This document shows positions 52,409-60,365 of a DNA stretch of 64,000 bases, piece by piece. The stretch's first letter is position 1; each line of letters opens with the position of its first letter. The notes beneath the pieces are model-generated. The model did no database searches, was not told the origin of the DNA, and was given only the letters and a program-made list of their open reading frames with translations. Source of the stretch: Runella zeae DSM 19591 (GTDB taxonomy: Bacteria; Bacteroidota; Bacteroidia; Cytophagales; Spirosomataceae); contig NZ_KE384038.1 in the NCBI RefSeq assembly GCF_000423565.1, forward strand, positions 298,974 through 362,973, read 5' to 3'. The position numbers and the translations under genes were made by a program.

Positions 52409-54732
52409 AATTTAAAGTTATACGTTACCGAAGGAATTACAGGAAACAAAGCTCGTTTTACCAACCTGCTCCGCTGTCCCTCAGGGGAGTTTTCGGTTTT
52501 TAAATAATAGTAAAGCGGGTTTTGACGATTATAGGCATTGTAAAGCCCTACCTCCCAAGTACGTTCTCCCCAGCGTTTTTTCTTGTGAAATTGCACGGCA
52601 ACATCTAATCGGTGGTAAGCTTCGGCTCGAAAACTATTGCGACTCCCTAGATAGTCAAAACGCTCAGGAAACGTTTGCCCTAGCCCCCCTTGTGTGAAAT
52701 AAAAGCCTTGGGGTACTGTCAGCGCATTGCCTGTGGCATAGACCCAATTGGCCGAAAGGGTTACTTTCGGAGATAATTTATAGGAAGCCACCAACGAAAA
52801 ATCATGGCGACGGTCATAGCGTGGATAGAATCGTTTTCCATTATTGAGCGAATCAAACTGATGTACCGTCCACGAAAGCGTATAATCCACCCATCCCGTC
52901 AATCGACCTTTATTTTTTTGAAGAAGCACCTCTGTGCCATACGACCACGCACGCCCTGTCGTTACGTTGTTTTCCCATTGTAAAGGTTTGGCTCCTTCAT
53001 CAAACGACAAAAATGTGGCTCCTTCTTTGTACGCAACAATGCCTCGCATCCACTTACGGTAACTTTCAATGGTCAATTGAAGCCCTGCTTTAGGAAATGC
53101 TTTACTCAACCCCACAGCTATTTGATCGGATTGCTGAGGAGGAACCCGCTCCGTGGATGGTACCCATAGGTCAGTCGATAAACCCGTACCTGTGTTTGTT
53201 AATAAATGAATAAACTGATTGTTGCGCGCATACGACATTTTTAGGGACAAATTGCGAGACAAAGAATACCCAGCCGTCAGACGAGGTTCTAGGAAAATAT
53301 AGGTACGAGCAGCAGTTTGGAGGCCATTCAGGCGCAAACCTGCATTTAATGAGAAACTCTTATAACTATACGTATCTTCAGCATATACAGCAAACTCCTG
53401 ATTACTAGAAGCTTGATTATCTTTTTCTTGAGTGTTATCTTCTCGGTTTTCTTTAAAATACGCCCTTGGTTTAAAGCGATGATGAGTCACCAATGCTCCA
53501 AATTTAACTTGGTGGGCATTGTTGGGGAAATAATCAAAATCCGTTTTAAGGGTATAGTCTCGAATGGAAGAGGTAAATTCTGTAAAAGTATGGCTGTTTT
53601 CTCCACCATCGCTACGAACACGCTCAAATTCGTCAAATAATCGAAAACGAAAATCGGTCACTGCTAAAGTCGTATTCACAAAAAGCTTTTGGTTCACCAA
53701 ATGATTCCATCGAAGAGTGCCTGTGGCATTTCCCCACCTTAAGCCAGAGTTGGTTTTAATCGTGGAAGATGTTCGGTCGATATATTCTTTGACACGTAGC
53801 GCATCACTACCAAAATACCCGCTTAGATATAGTTTGTCTTTCTCGCCTAAATCCAGATTTATTTTGGCATTCAAATCATAAAAATGATAGCCTACTTTCT
53901 CTTCTTTTGGCATCAAGGGCATCGTTAGCAAGTCTAAATACGTACGTCTGCCTGACAAAAGAAACGACGATTTTCCTTTTTTGAGTGGGCCATCCAGCGT
54001 CAATCGGCTTGATAATAACCCTACTCCCCCTTCTCCTCGAACTTTGTCTTTGCCACCTTCTTTCATCTGTAAATCAATGACCGACGACAAACGTCCTCCG
54101 TAGCGAGCAGGAAAGCCCCCTTTCCAAAAATCAACGTTTTTAATCGCATCTCCGTTAAAAACCGAGAAAAAACCAAACAAATGATTGGCATTATATACTT
54201 GGGCTTCGTCCAACAGAATGAGATTTTGGTCAGGCCCTCCACCTCTTACATAAAGGGCGGTACTGCCTTCCGTTCCTTTTTGCACACCTGGCAACAACTG
54301 CAAGGCTTTAATAATATCTTTTTCGCCCAATAGGGTTGGGATTTGTTTGATTTGTGAGACGGGTAAGCGCACTACGCTCATTTGTGCTACTTCCGTGGGT
54401 TGGTGCTGTCCGCTTACCTTGACCTCGTCTAGCTCTTTGGCTTGAGCAGTAAGCGCTATATTTTGTTGTAATGATTGAGTCAGGGTCATCGTCTGTTCTT
54501 CAGTCGCATATCCCAAGGCCGAAAATCGAATTAAAACAGTCTGATTGGCAGGCAAACGAAGTGAATAAAATCCATACGCATTGGTGACTGTCCCAATCGT
54601 CGTCCCCTCCATACCCACACTTACTCCCACTAGGCTTTCTTGCGTTCCTTTTTCTCGAACATACCCACTCAACGTAACGGTTTGTGCCTGAACGATAGCA
54701 CTCAAAAAAACAAATAACCAACAATAGTTCAT
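52405..54732 (-). CDS. TonB-dependent receptor (module 2)
   Basis: 775 residues. Signal peptide, carboxypeptidase-like domain (VTLSGYVREKGTQESLVGVS), plug (IPTLLGEKDIIKALQLLPGV, ALYVRGGGPDQNLILLDEAQ) and barrel ending FPVIPSVTYNFKF. Architecture the same as module 1. It follows two small lipoprotein genes and is followed by DUF4249. Substrate unknown. Confidence 0.9.
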   Translation of the reverse strand: MNYCWLFVFLSAIVQAQTVTLSGYVREKGTQESLVGVSVGMEGTTIGTVTNAYGFYSLRLPANQTVLIRFSALGYATEEQTMTLTQSLQQNIALTAQAKELDEVKVSGQHQPTEVAQMSVVRLPVSQIKQIPTLLGEKDIIKALQLLPGVQKGTEGSTALYVRGGGPDQNLILLDEAQVYNANHLFGFFSVFNGDAIKNVDFWKGGFPARYGGRLSSVIDLQMKEGGKDKVRGEGGVGLLSSRLTLDGPLKKGKSSFLLSGRRTYLDLLTMPLMPKEEKVGYHFYDLNAKINLDLGEKDKLYLSGYFGSDALRVKEYIDRTSSTIKTNSGLRWGNATGTLRWNHLVNQKLFVNTTLAVTDFRFRLFDEFERVRSDGGENSHTFTEFTSSIRDYTLKTDFDYFPNNAHQVKFGALVTHHRFKPRAYFKENREDNTQEKDNQASSNQEFAVYAEDTYSYKSFSLNAGLRLNGLQTAARTYIFLEPRLTAGYSLSRNLSLKMSYARNNQFIHLLTNTGTGLSTDLWVPSTERVPPQQSDQIAVGLSKAFPKAGLQLTIESYRKWMRGIVAYKEGATFLSFDEGAKPLQWENNVTTGRAWSYGTEVLLQKNKGRLTGWVDYTLSWTVHQFDSLNNGKRFYPRYDRRHDFSLVASYKLSPKVTLSANWVYATGNALTVPQGFYFTQGGLGQTFPERFDYLGSRNSFRAEAYHRLDVAVQFHKKKRWGERTWEVGLYNAYNRQNPLYYYLKTENSPEGQRSRLVKRALFPVIPSVTYNFKF

Positions 54733-54751
54733 GGCTGAAATTAAATACGTG

Positions 54752-55261
54752 TTATTTTTCGGTAGCTACAAAACCTACCTTTACCTCTGGCAGTGTGCTA
54801 TTTTTTATTTGGACGGCAGTCATTTTTTTATCCACTACACTCAAAGACCACTCGCCACTCATCAGTGCTATTATCTTCAACTGACTAGGGGTAGGTTTTT
54901 TAGGTGGGTCAGGAAATTGATTTTTAATATAAATAGCTATAATATAATTTTTCGTGTCTGAATTATATTCGTAATCACCACCAAAAAACTCGCCATTAAA
55001 AAAGAAATCTCCTGTACATCTCCTTGTATTTGTTTTTCTCGTTTTTCGTGAATACTTACATTCTTTGAATAAAAACTCACCACTTTTTAACACATTCTTC
55101 AGTGAATCTGGAACATTTCCACTAATCTCAAAAGACTGAATATTCCAAGAAGTACGAACTTTGTCTAGTTCAGCTTCAATCATATCCTCTTCAGTGTTTT
55201 GACAGCTAAATAAGCCTATTAGACTAACGAGCAAAGCAATAATAACAGGTTTTATATTCAT
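54752..55261 (-). CDS. Small lipoprotein, lipocalin-like (paralogue 1)
   Basis: 169 residues with lipobox LIGLFSC. The mature part has WNIQSFEI, SLKNVLKSGEFLFKECKY, and a C-terminal GEWSLSVVDKKMTAV, which fit a small beta-barrel of lipocalin-like type. Paralogue of the next gene upstream. It lies 19 bp before the TonB receptor of module 2. Confidence 0.7.
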   Translation of the reverse strand: MNIKPVIIALLVSLIGLFSCQNTEEDMIEAELDKVRTSWNIQSFEISGNVPDSLKNVLKSGEFLFKECKYSRKTRKTNTRRCTGDFFFNGEFFGGDYEYNSDTKNYIIAIYIKNQFPDPPKKPTPSQLKIIALMSGEWSLSVVDKKMTAVQIKNSTLPEVKVGFVATEK

Positions 55262-55275
55262 TCAGGATGTTTTTT

Positions 55276-55776
55276 TTATTTTCTAGTAGCACTAAAACCA
55301 ATGGATTTGTTGTCACCCTTTTCTTCTTTATCAAGTACTCTTTCTGCGTTTAGGGTTGTACCTGTAAATGTTATTTTCCAATATCCGTCTAGCAAAGCTG
55401 CCGCAGATAAATAATACCTCCGGTCTTTAGAAATAGTAGGGCTTGCTGAGTTGACGCTAATGAATATTTTAAAAACTTTGTTTTGGTAATTGTAATTATA
55501 AAAAAGACCAAATAAGCTATCATTGATAGAAGTTTCGCCTGAGCAAGCCTCGGCACCTGCAAATTTTTTGGCATCATATTTGCAATTATAGAATAAAAAT
55601 TCTCCTTTTTTGAAGAAATTCTTTAACGAATCAGCAGCACTTGAAGGAAGGTCGACGGTGTTGATTTCCCACGTTCCTTTCAATTGGTCAAACTCCGTTT
55701 GTACATATTTCTCTTCTTTGGTTTGGCATCCTAAGACCCAAAAAATCCCAATCACTGTCAATAGGTTTGTTTTCAT
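55276..55776 (-). CDS. Small lipoprotein, lipocalin-like (paralogue 2)
   Basis: 166 residues, lipobox FWVLGC. Shares WEINTVDLP, SLKNFFKKGEFLFYNCKYDA, GLFYNYNYQNKVFKIFI and DGYWKITFTGT with its neighbour. Both have an outer two-Cys pair in the same places (CKY, then CSG or CTG). First gene of the module 2 run, 14 bp before paralogue 1. Confidence 0.7.
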   Translation of the reverse strand: MKTNLLTVIGIFWVLGCQTKEEKYVQTEFDQLKGTWEINTVDLPSSAADSLKNFFKKGEFLFYNCKYDAKKFAGAEACSGETSINDSLFGLFYNYNYQNKVFKIFISVNSASPTISKDRRYYLSAAALLDGYWKITFTGTTLNAERVLDKEEKGDNKSIGFSATRK

Positions 55777-55909
55777 AGCTTATGAAGTTGTTAAAAGGGC
55801 ATACTTTTACAAGGCCCTTTAGAAAAAGGTAAGCATAGTTTTTTCACCGCACGGTGGCCAAACTGACGCGGGGCTTTCTCTCTTTTGAACTATGCGCAAT
55901 AGTCAGTGG

Positions 55910-55992
55910 CAAAGTTCTGTAAAACAATCCTAAAGCTTTTCAACCCAAAGTTTGAATTTTCTCCACCCTAGGGTGGAGATGAGGCGATTTTT
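55910..55992. repeat. 83-bp direct repeat, copy 2
   Basis: Same 83 bp as at 51405-51487, with the palindrome at 55961-55978. It covers the last codons and the downstream region of the LuxR-type gene at 55968. The two copies frame module 2 (DUF4249, receptor, two lipoproteins). The stretch 55777-55909 just before it holds further inverted repeats (AAAGGGC/GCCCTTT at 55794-55820; GCATAGTT/AACTATGC at 55833-55895) but no gene. Confidence 0.9.
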
Positions 55993-56252
55993 AACAAAAA
56001 CTTCTGAAATTCTTCGCGCCCTTGTAAGCCAAGTTTAGCGATGAGATTGTTTTTGTGGGTTTTGATAGTACTCTCTTTTACGTTGAGCTTTTGGGCGATT
56101 GCGGGATTGTTATAGCCTTGAAGCGACCAATACATCACATTCAATTCTTGGGGAGTTAGTTGTGGGCGTAGGGAGTGCTTATCCAAAAAAGTGGCTAGTT
56201 TTAGCCATGTTTTTTTCATTTCGGGATCAGAAAATGGTGGTAGTTTAGGCAT
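55968..56252 (-). CDS. Stand-alone LuxR-type HTH protein 1
   Basis: 94 residues. C-terminal GerE/LuxR HTH (LTPQELNVMYWSLQGYNNPA, KESTIKTHKNNLIAKLG). N-terminal 30 residues have no receiver or sensor domain. Related to the protein at 56382-56651. May regulate the TonB-receptor module downstream; not shown. The 3' end lies in the 83-bp repeat. Confidence 0.8.
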   Translation of the reverse strand: MPKLPPFSDPEMKKTWLKLATFLDKHSLRPQLTPQELNVMYWSLQGYNNPAIAQKLNVKESTIKTHKNNLIAKLGLQGREEFQKFLLKIASSPP

Positions 56253-56381
56253 TTTAAATACGGGTTTAGTTCAATTCACAAAAACAATGGGTATTCTTTT
56301 GATACACATTGCGATAATTTTTTAAGTGAGTTGATCAAAACGTAGAGAGTCACTTTTGAACAAGGATAATTCCTCATTACC

Positions 56382-56651
56382 TCATTTTAACGAGGATTTT
56401 TCAAACAAAAATCTTCTAAAATCCGCTCGTCCTTTTCTGCCAATTTGGGCGATGAGCTTGTTTTTGTGGGATTTGATAGTGGAAATACTCGTGCCCAAAA
56501 GGGTGGAGATTTCGACATTGTTCTTGCCGTGGAATGCCCAATACAGCACTTTAAGCTGTTGGCGGCTTATTGTTATGGATTCATCACGTAGTAGCAGCTC
56601 TAGCTGATACAAGCCGTAGAAATCATCTGATAAGTGGAGGTTGGCTGTCAT
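56382..56651 (-). CDS. Stand-alone LuxR-type HTH protein 2
   Basis: 89 residues. Same layout as HTH protein 1: ISRQQLKVLYWAFHGKNNVE, then GTSISTIKSHKNKLIAQIG, and a short C-terminal tail (GRADFRRFLFEKS). No sensor domain. The two genes lie 129 bp apart in the same direction. Confidence 0.8.
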   Translation of the reverse strand: MTANLHLSDDFYGLYQLELLLRDESITISRQQLKVLYWAFHGKNNVEISTLLGTSISTIKSHKNKLIAQIGRKGRADFRRFLFEKSSLK

Positions 56652-57186
56652 ATATGTATCTACATTGGTTTCTATCCTTTTATTATGTCAACACTTTTAT
56701 TTTAAAGGTTTTCTGAAGACAAAGCATTCCTAGAAAACAGTTAATAAATAAAACTGTCAAGGTATCTGAACGTGAAGTAGGGTAGAAACAACAAGTATGA
56801 TTTGCTGTATAGGTTTCAAATATACATTAACTTTTTTTTAAAAAACAAACAAAAAATATAAAATTTATCAAACGGCAAATGGTGTGTTTTAAATAAATGA
56901 CTTATACATAATTTATTATATTGTTTTAATATTATTACTGTTCGTGGCAATATTTTATTGTTTTACTTGCTTGTTTTTTTTGAAATTACTTTTTTGTTTT
57001 AATAAGAATGTGTTGTAAAATGAATCACTTCGGGGCCTAATCGGTTAATAGCGGGCTTACATTTTTCAACACCTACATTGCTACTTTAGGAATTTTGCCC
57101 CACTGCCTAAACGTAGAAAGTTATGCGTATTTCTAGTCTTTTCTGTCCTTTTAGGAGTATTATATAGAATTCTAAATCCTTATCTG
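56652..57186. other. AT-rich intergenic region
   Basis: 535 bp between the divergent LuxR-type gene and the GDPD fusion gene. AT-rich, with no convincing open frame, RNA gene or repeat. Promoters in both directions must be here, but I see no complete TTTG/TAnnTTTG pair. Confidence 0.5.
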
Positions 57187-58836
57187 ATGAAAAGTATCTG
57201 GTCTCAATTATGCTTTTTTTGGATGGTAGTTCAGGCTGTTTTTGCCCAAACTACCCCTGCATCCCTCCCTCAGACCCAACACAAATTTGTGGTGATTGCT
57301 CATCGTGGCAATCATCAGCATGTTCCCGAAAATACTTTGGCTTCTTATGAAGATGCGATTAAGGCGGGGACCGATTATGTAGAAATAGACCTGCGAACCT
57401 CCAAAGACGGAGTGCTGATGATTCATCATGATGCTACCGTCGACCGAATGACCGATGGCAAAGGACTTGTCAAAGATTTGACATGGGCGGAGCTTTCGGC
57501 TTTAAATATTAAGAAAAATCAGCCTTCCGATGCCCACTCTTACCGAATTCCGACTTTTAAAGAGGTGCTAAAACTGTGCAAAGGACGTATTCATATTTAC
57601 CTTGATTTTAAGGAGGCTGATGTGGCGCAGACTTGGCAGGAGATTCAGGCCGAAGGTATGGAAAAACAAGTGGTGGTGTATATCAACAAAATACCTCAGT
57701 ACAAACAGTGGCGGAGTATTGCACCACAAATCCCCCTGATGACAAGCCTAACGGAGGCTATCAATACCCCCGAAAAGTTGGGGTTCTTTTTGGGACAAGC
57801 CAAGCTTGAAGTATTAGACAATATCTCCGACCAAGGGATGCTAGAAGTGGCGCACCGAAACGGTATCGCTGTGTGGCTCGATGTACAAAACCCCTCCGAA
57901 GGCCCCGAAATGTGGCAAAGTGCCTTGCAAAAAGGAGTGGATGGTGTACAAACCGACCACCCCGAAGACCTTGTTAAGTACTTGAATGAAAATAAATTAA
58001 GGGAGGGTATTAGGAACAACAACGCAGCCGTGCTTGCCGCCAAACCTAGCTATCGGGCTTTTAAGGATATTGCTTACGGAGAGGCACCGGGTAAAGACAA
58101 TTTGTTGGATGCTTATTTTCCCGAAAATCATAATGCGCAAACCAAAGTTGTTGTGTATATTCATGGTGGTTCTTGGAGTAGGGGCGATAAATCGGAGTTT
58201 CCTGAGCCGCTTATTCAAAAACTCGTTGGTGAAAAAGGATATGCTTTGGTATCTATCAATTATCGCTTGGTGAAAGACGGTAAAAACCGTTTTCCAGCTC
58301 AAATTGAAGACGTCAAAAAAGCAATTTCTTTTATAACGGATAAGGCTAAACGTTATCAATACAACGGAAAAGAATTTGCCATTATTGGGGCAAGCGCGGG
58401 GGCGCATTTGGCCTTGCTTTATGCCTATGGACACGACCAAGCGAAGCAGGTAAAAACAGTACTTGACCTATGGGGGCCTACCGATTTGTCGGATAAGTCG
58501 GTACGGGCAGATGGTAGTGATGCCAACAATACCGTCATTAATTTTTTGGGGGAAGCTGACCCCAAAGCCCAAATTTGCTTGGATGCGAGTCCGGCTTATC
58601 ATTTGACCAAAGAAACGGGAGTCCCCACGCTCATTTTTCACGGTGGTGAAGACCCACTTGTACACGTAAGCCAAGCTCAAAATCTCCATAAAAAGCTTGA
58701 TTCTTTGGGAATAGTAAATCACCTTGAAATTTATACCAAAGAGAAACATGGCATGAGTGCTGATGCAGCGGTCGATGTTTTTGCTAAAATGGTAGAATGG
58801 TTAGAAAAGTATTATCCTGCTGTACAAAAGCAATAA
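57187..58836 (+). CDS. Secreted glycerophosphodiester phosphodiesterase fused to alpha/beta hydrolase
   Basis: 549 residues with signal peptide (to about Ala20). Residues 34-270 are a GDPD barrel with His39-Arg40 (AHRGNHQHVPENT), Glu66/Asp68 (VEIDLR) and His81 (IHHDA). Residues about 285-545 are an alpha/beta hydrolase of carboxylesterase/BD-FAE type: oxyanion motif YIHGGSWSRGD, nucleophile Ser in GASAGAH, Asp in FHGGEDPLV, His in EKHGMS. GDPDs split glycerophosphodiesters into glycerol-3-phosphate and alcohol; the second domain removes acyl or acetyl groups. The fusion suggests stepwise breakdown of one substrate in the periplasm or outside. Confidence 0.9.
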   Translation: MKSIWSQLCFFWMVVQAVFAQTTPASLPQTQHKFVVIAHRGNHQHVPENTLASYEDAIKAGTDYVEIDLRTSKDGVLMIHHDATVDRMTDGKGLVKDLTWAELSALNIKKNQPSDAHSYRIPTFKEVLKLCKGRIHIYLDFKEADVAQTWQEIQAEGMEKQVVVYINKIPQYKQWRSIAPQIPLMTSLTEAINTPEKLGFFLGQAKLEVLDNISDQGMLEVAHRNGIAVWLDVQNPSEGPEMWQSALQKGVDGVQTDHPEDLVKYLNENKLREGIRNNNAAVLAAKPSYRAFKDIAYGEAPGKDNLLDAYFPENHNAQTKVVVYIHGGSWSRGDKSEFPEPLIQKLVGEKGYALVSINYRLVKDGKNRFPAQIEDVKKAISFITDKAKRYQYNGKEFAIIGASAGAHLALLYAYGHDQAKQVKTVLDLWGPTDLSDKSVRADGSDANNTVINFLGEADPKAQICLDASPAYHLTKETGVPTLIFHGGEDPLVHVSQAQNLHKKLDSLGIVNHLEIYTKEKHGMSADAAVDVFAKMVEWLEKYYPAVQKQ

Positions 58837-58913
58837 TTTTAAAAATGAACCTATTTTTTTTAAAATAAATAAGTAATTGAGGCTATTTATTTGCTTAAAT
58901 AAATGTGCCATTT

Positions 58914-59043
58914 AGACCTTCCAAGTTTAGGTTTCAGCGCATGTAAAACTTGGAAGGTCTTATGCAGTTTTAGACCTTCCAAGTTTGGATTTCAGCGACT
59001 ATAAAACTTGGAAGGTCTTGTTCAATTTTAGACCTTCCAAGCT
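58914..59043. repeat. 58-bp tandem repeat with internal inverted repeats
   Basis: AGACCTTCCAAGTTT starts at 58914, 58972 and 59030 (last copy partial and with a change), so the unit is 58 bp. Each full unit contains the reverse complement AAACTTGGAAGGTCT (58946-58960; 59004-59018), so each can fold into a 15-bp hairpin with a 17-nt loop. It ends 17 bp before the oxidoreductase start. It could be a terminator-like or dispersed repeat element. Confidence 0.9.
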
Positions 59044-59059
59044 TGATTCATCTATCACC

Positions 59060-60334
59060 ATGAGTAAATCTCTCCCTCAAAATTTTTCAAGAAGAAAATT
59101 TCTCAAAGGCTCGCTCGCAACGGTAGCGGCCTTTTCTATTGTGCCCCGTCATGTATTGGGCAAAGGCTATTTAGCACCTAGCGATCAGCTCACTAAGGGT
59201 ATTGTGGGCGTGGGCGGAATGGGTCGTGGACACATTCCGTATGCTGGCACCAAAGTAGTAGCAATCTGCGATGTCGATAAGCGGCATATTCAGCTGGCAA
59301 TGAATGAATTAGACAAAGGCGTGAAAACCTTTTCAGATTATCGTGAACTCATTCAATTGCCCGAAGTGGATATTGTACACGTAGCTACTCCTCCGCATTG
59401 GCATGGTATCATCGCCGCCGATGCTGCCCGTGCTGGTAAAGATGTATGGTGTGAAAAACCCATGACCCGTACCATCGGAGAAGGCAAACGTTTGGTAGAA
59501 GCCGTCCAGCAGCATGGACGTATTTTTAGACTCAATACTTGGTTTCGATTTGAGTCTAACTTCTATGGCATGAATACCACCGTAAAACCCATCAAAAAAC
59601 TGGTAGAAAGTGGCTTGCTTGGTTGGCCGCTCAAGGTGACAGTGAGCCGGCACACGGGATTTGATTGGAAGTTTTATTGGGTAGGCAAAACCGACTTAAA
59701 ACCTGAGCCTGTTCCAGCCGAATTGGACTATGAAATGTGGCTTGGCCCGGCGCAATACAAGCCCTACAATGCGCACCGTGTGCATGGTACTTTTAGGGGA
59801 TATTGGGATTATGACGGTGGGGGACTTGGCGACATGGGGCAGCATTACTTAGATCCGATTCAGTACTTTTTAGGCAAAGACCACACCAGTCCGATTAGTG
59901 TCGAAATAGACGCGCCTCAGCAGCACACCGACGCCGTAGGCACTTGGCGACGAATCGAATACACCTATGCTGATGGCTGTAAAATAGTTTTGGACGGTGA
60001 AGCCAAAGATGCCAATGTACCTTATATCGAAGGCCCCAAAGGTAAACTATATCCTGGTTTTCGCTCGGATATTCCCGATTTGGAGAAAAAATTGGCTGCT
60101 TTCCCAGATTCTGAACCTCAAATAACTGATTTTGCCGAGGCGGTGCGTAAAAGACAAAAATTTGCGCTCAACGAAGAAAATGGGCATCGCTCATGTACCA
60201 TTGTCAATATGGGATTGGCGGCATTGCGTTTAGGTCGCTCGCTGAAATTTGACCCTGTAAAGCAGCTTTTTGTGGATGATGAAGGTGCCAATCGCCTCAT
60301 CGACCAACCCATGCGCGGCCCGTGGACGATTTAA
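59060..60334 (+). CDS. Tat-exported Gfo/Idh/MocA-family oxidoreductase
   Basis: 424 residues from the ATG at 59060; a start further upstream would translate the repeat region and bury the signal. Twin-arginine signal SRRKFLKGSLATVAAFSI. Rossmann domain begins KGIVGVGGMGRGHIPY, followed by VVAICDVDKRHIQLA and the substrate-side CEKPMTRTIGEGKR; GGGLGDMGQHYLDP in the C-terminal domain. Family members oxidise or rearrange sugars with NAD(P). The next gene has two 3-keto-disaccharide hydrolase (DUF1080) domains, so the pair may act in a 3-keto-sugar pathway outside the cytoplasm. Confidence 0.9.
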   Translation: MSKSLPQNFSRRKFLKGSLATVAAFSIVPRHVLGKGYLAPSDQLTKGIVGVGGMGRGHIPYAGTKVVAICDVDKRHIQLAMNELDKGVKTFSDYRELIQLPEVDIVHVATPPHWHGIIAADAARAGKDVWCEKPMTRTIGEGKRLVEAVQQHGRIFRLNTWFRFESNFYGMNTTVKPIKKLVESGLLGWPLKVTVSRHTGFDWKFYWVGKTDLKPEPVPAELDYEMWLGPAQYKPYNAHRVHGTFRGYWDYDGGGLGDMGQHYLDPIQYFLGKDHTSPISVEIDAPQQHTDAVGTWRRIEYTYADGCKIVLDGEAKDANVPYIEGPKGKLYPGFRSDIPDLEKKLAAFPDSEPQITDFAEAVRKRQKFALNEENGHRSCTIVNMGLAALRLGRSLKFDPVKQLFVDDEGANRLIDQPMRGPWTI

Positions 60335-60365
60335 TAACCCCCAAGACCATCTTCTGTAAATCATT

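Noticed and set aside
56652..57186. Small RNA or riboswitch in the long AT-rich gap
   Set aside because: No stable stem with terminator and no known riboswitch core could be seen; not reported as a feature of that type.
58914..59043. 58-bp tandem repeat as CRISPR or transposon end
   Set aside because: The whole unit is repeated, including the part that would be a spacer, and no transposase frame is near.
58985..59059. Longer N-terminus for the Gfo/Idh/MocA gene
   Set aside because: Would translate part of the 58-bp repeat and place the Tat signal at residue 35; the ATG at 59060 is better.
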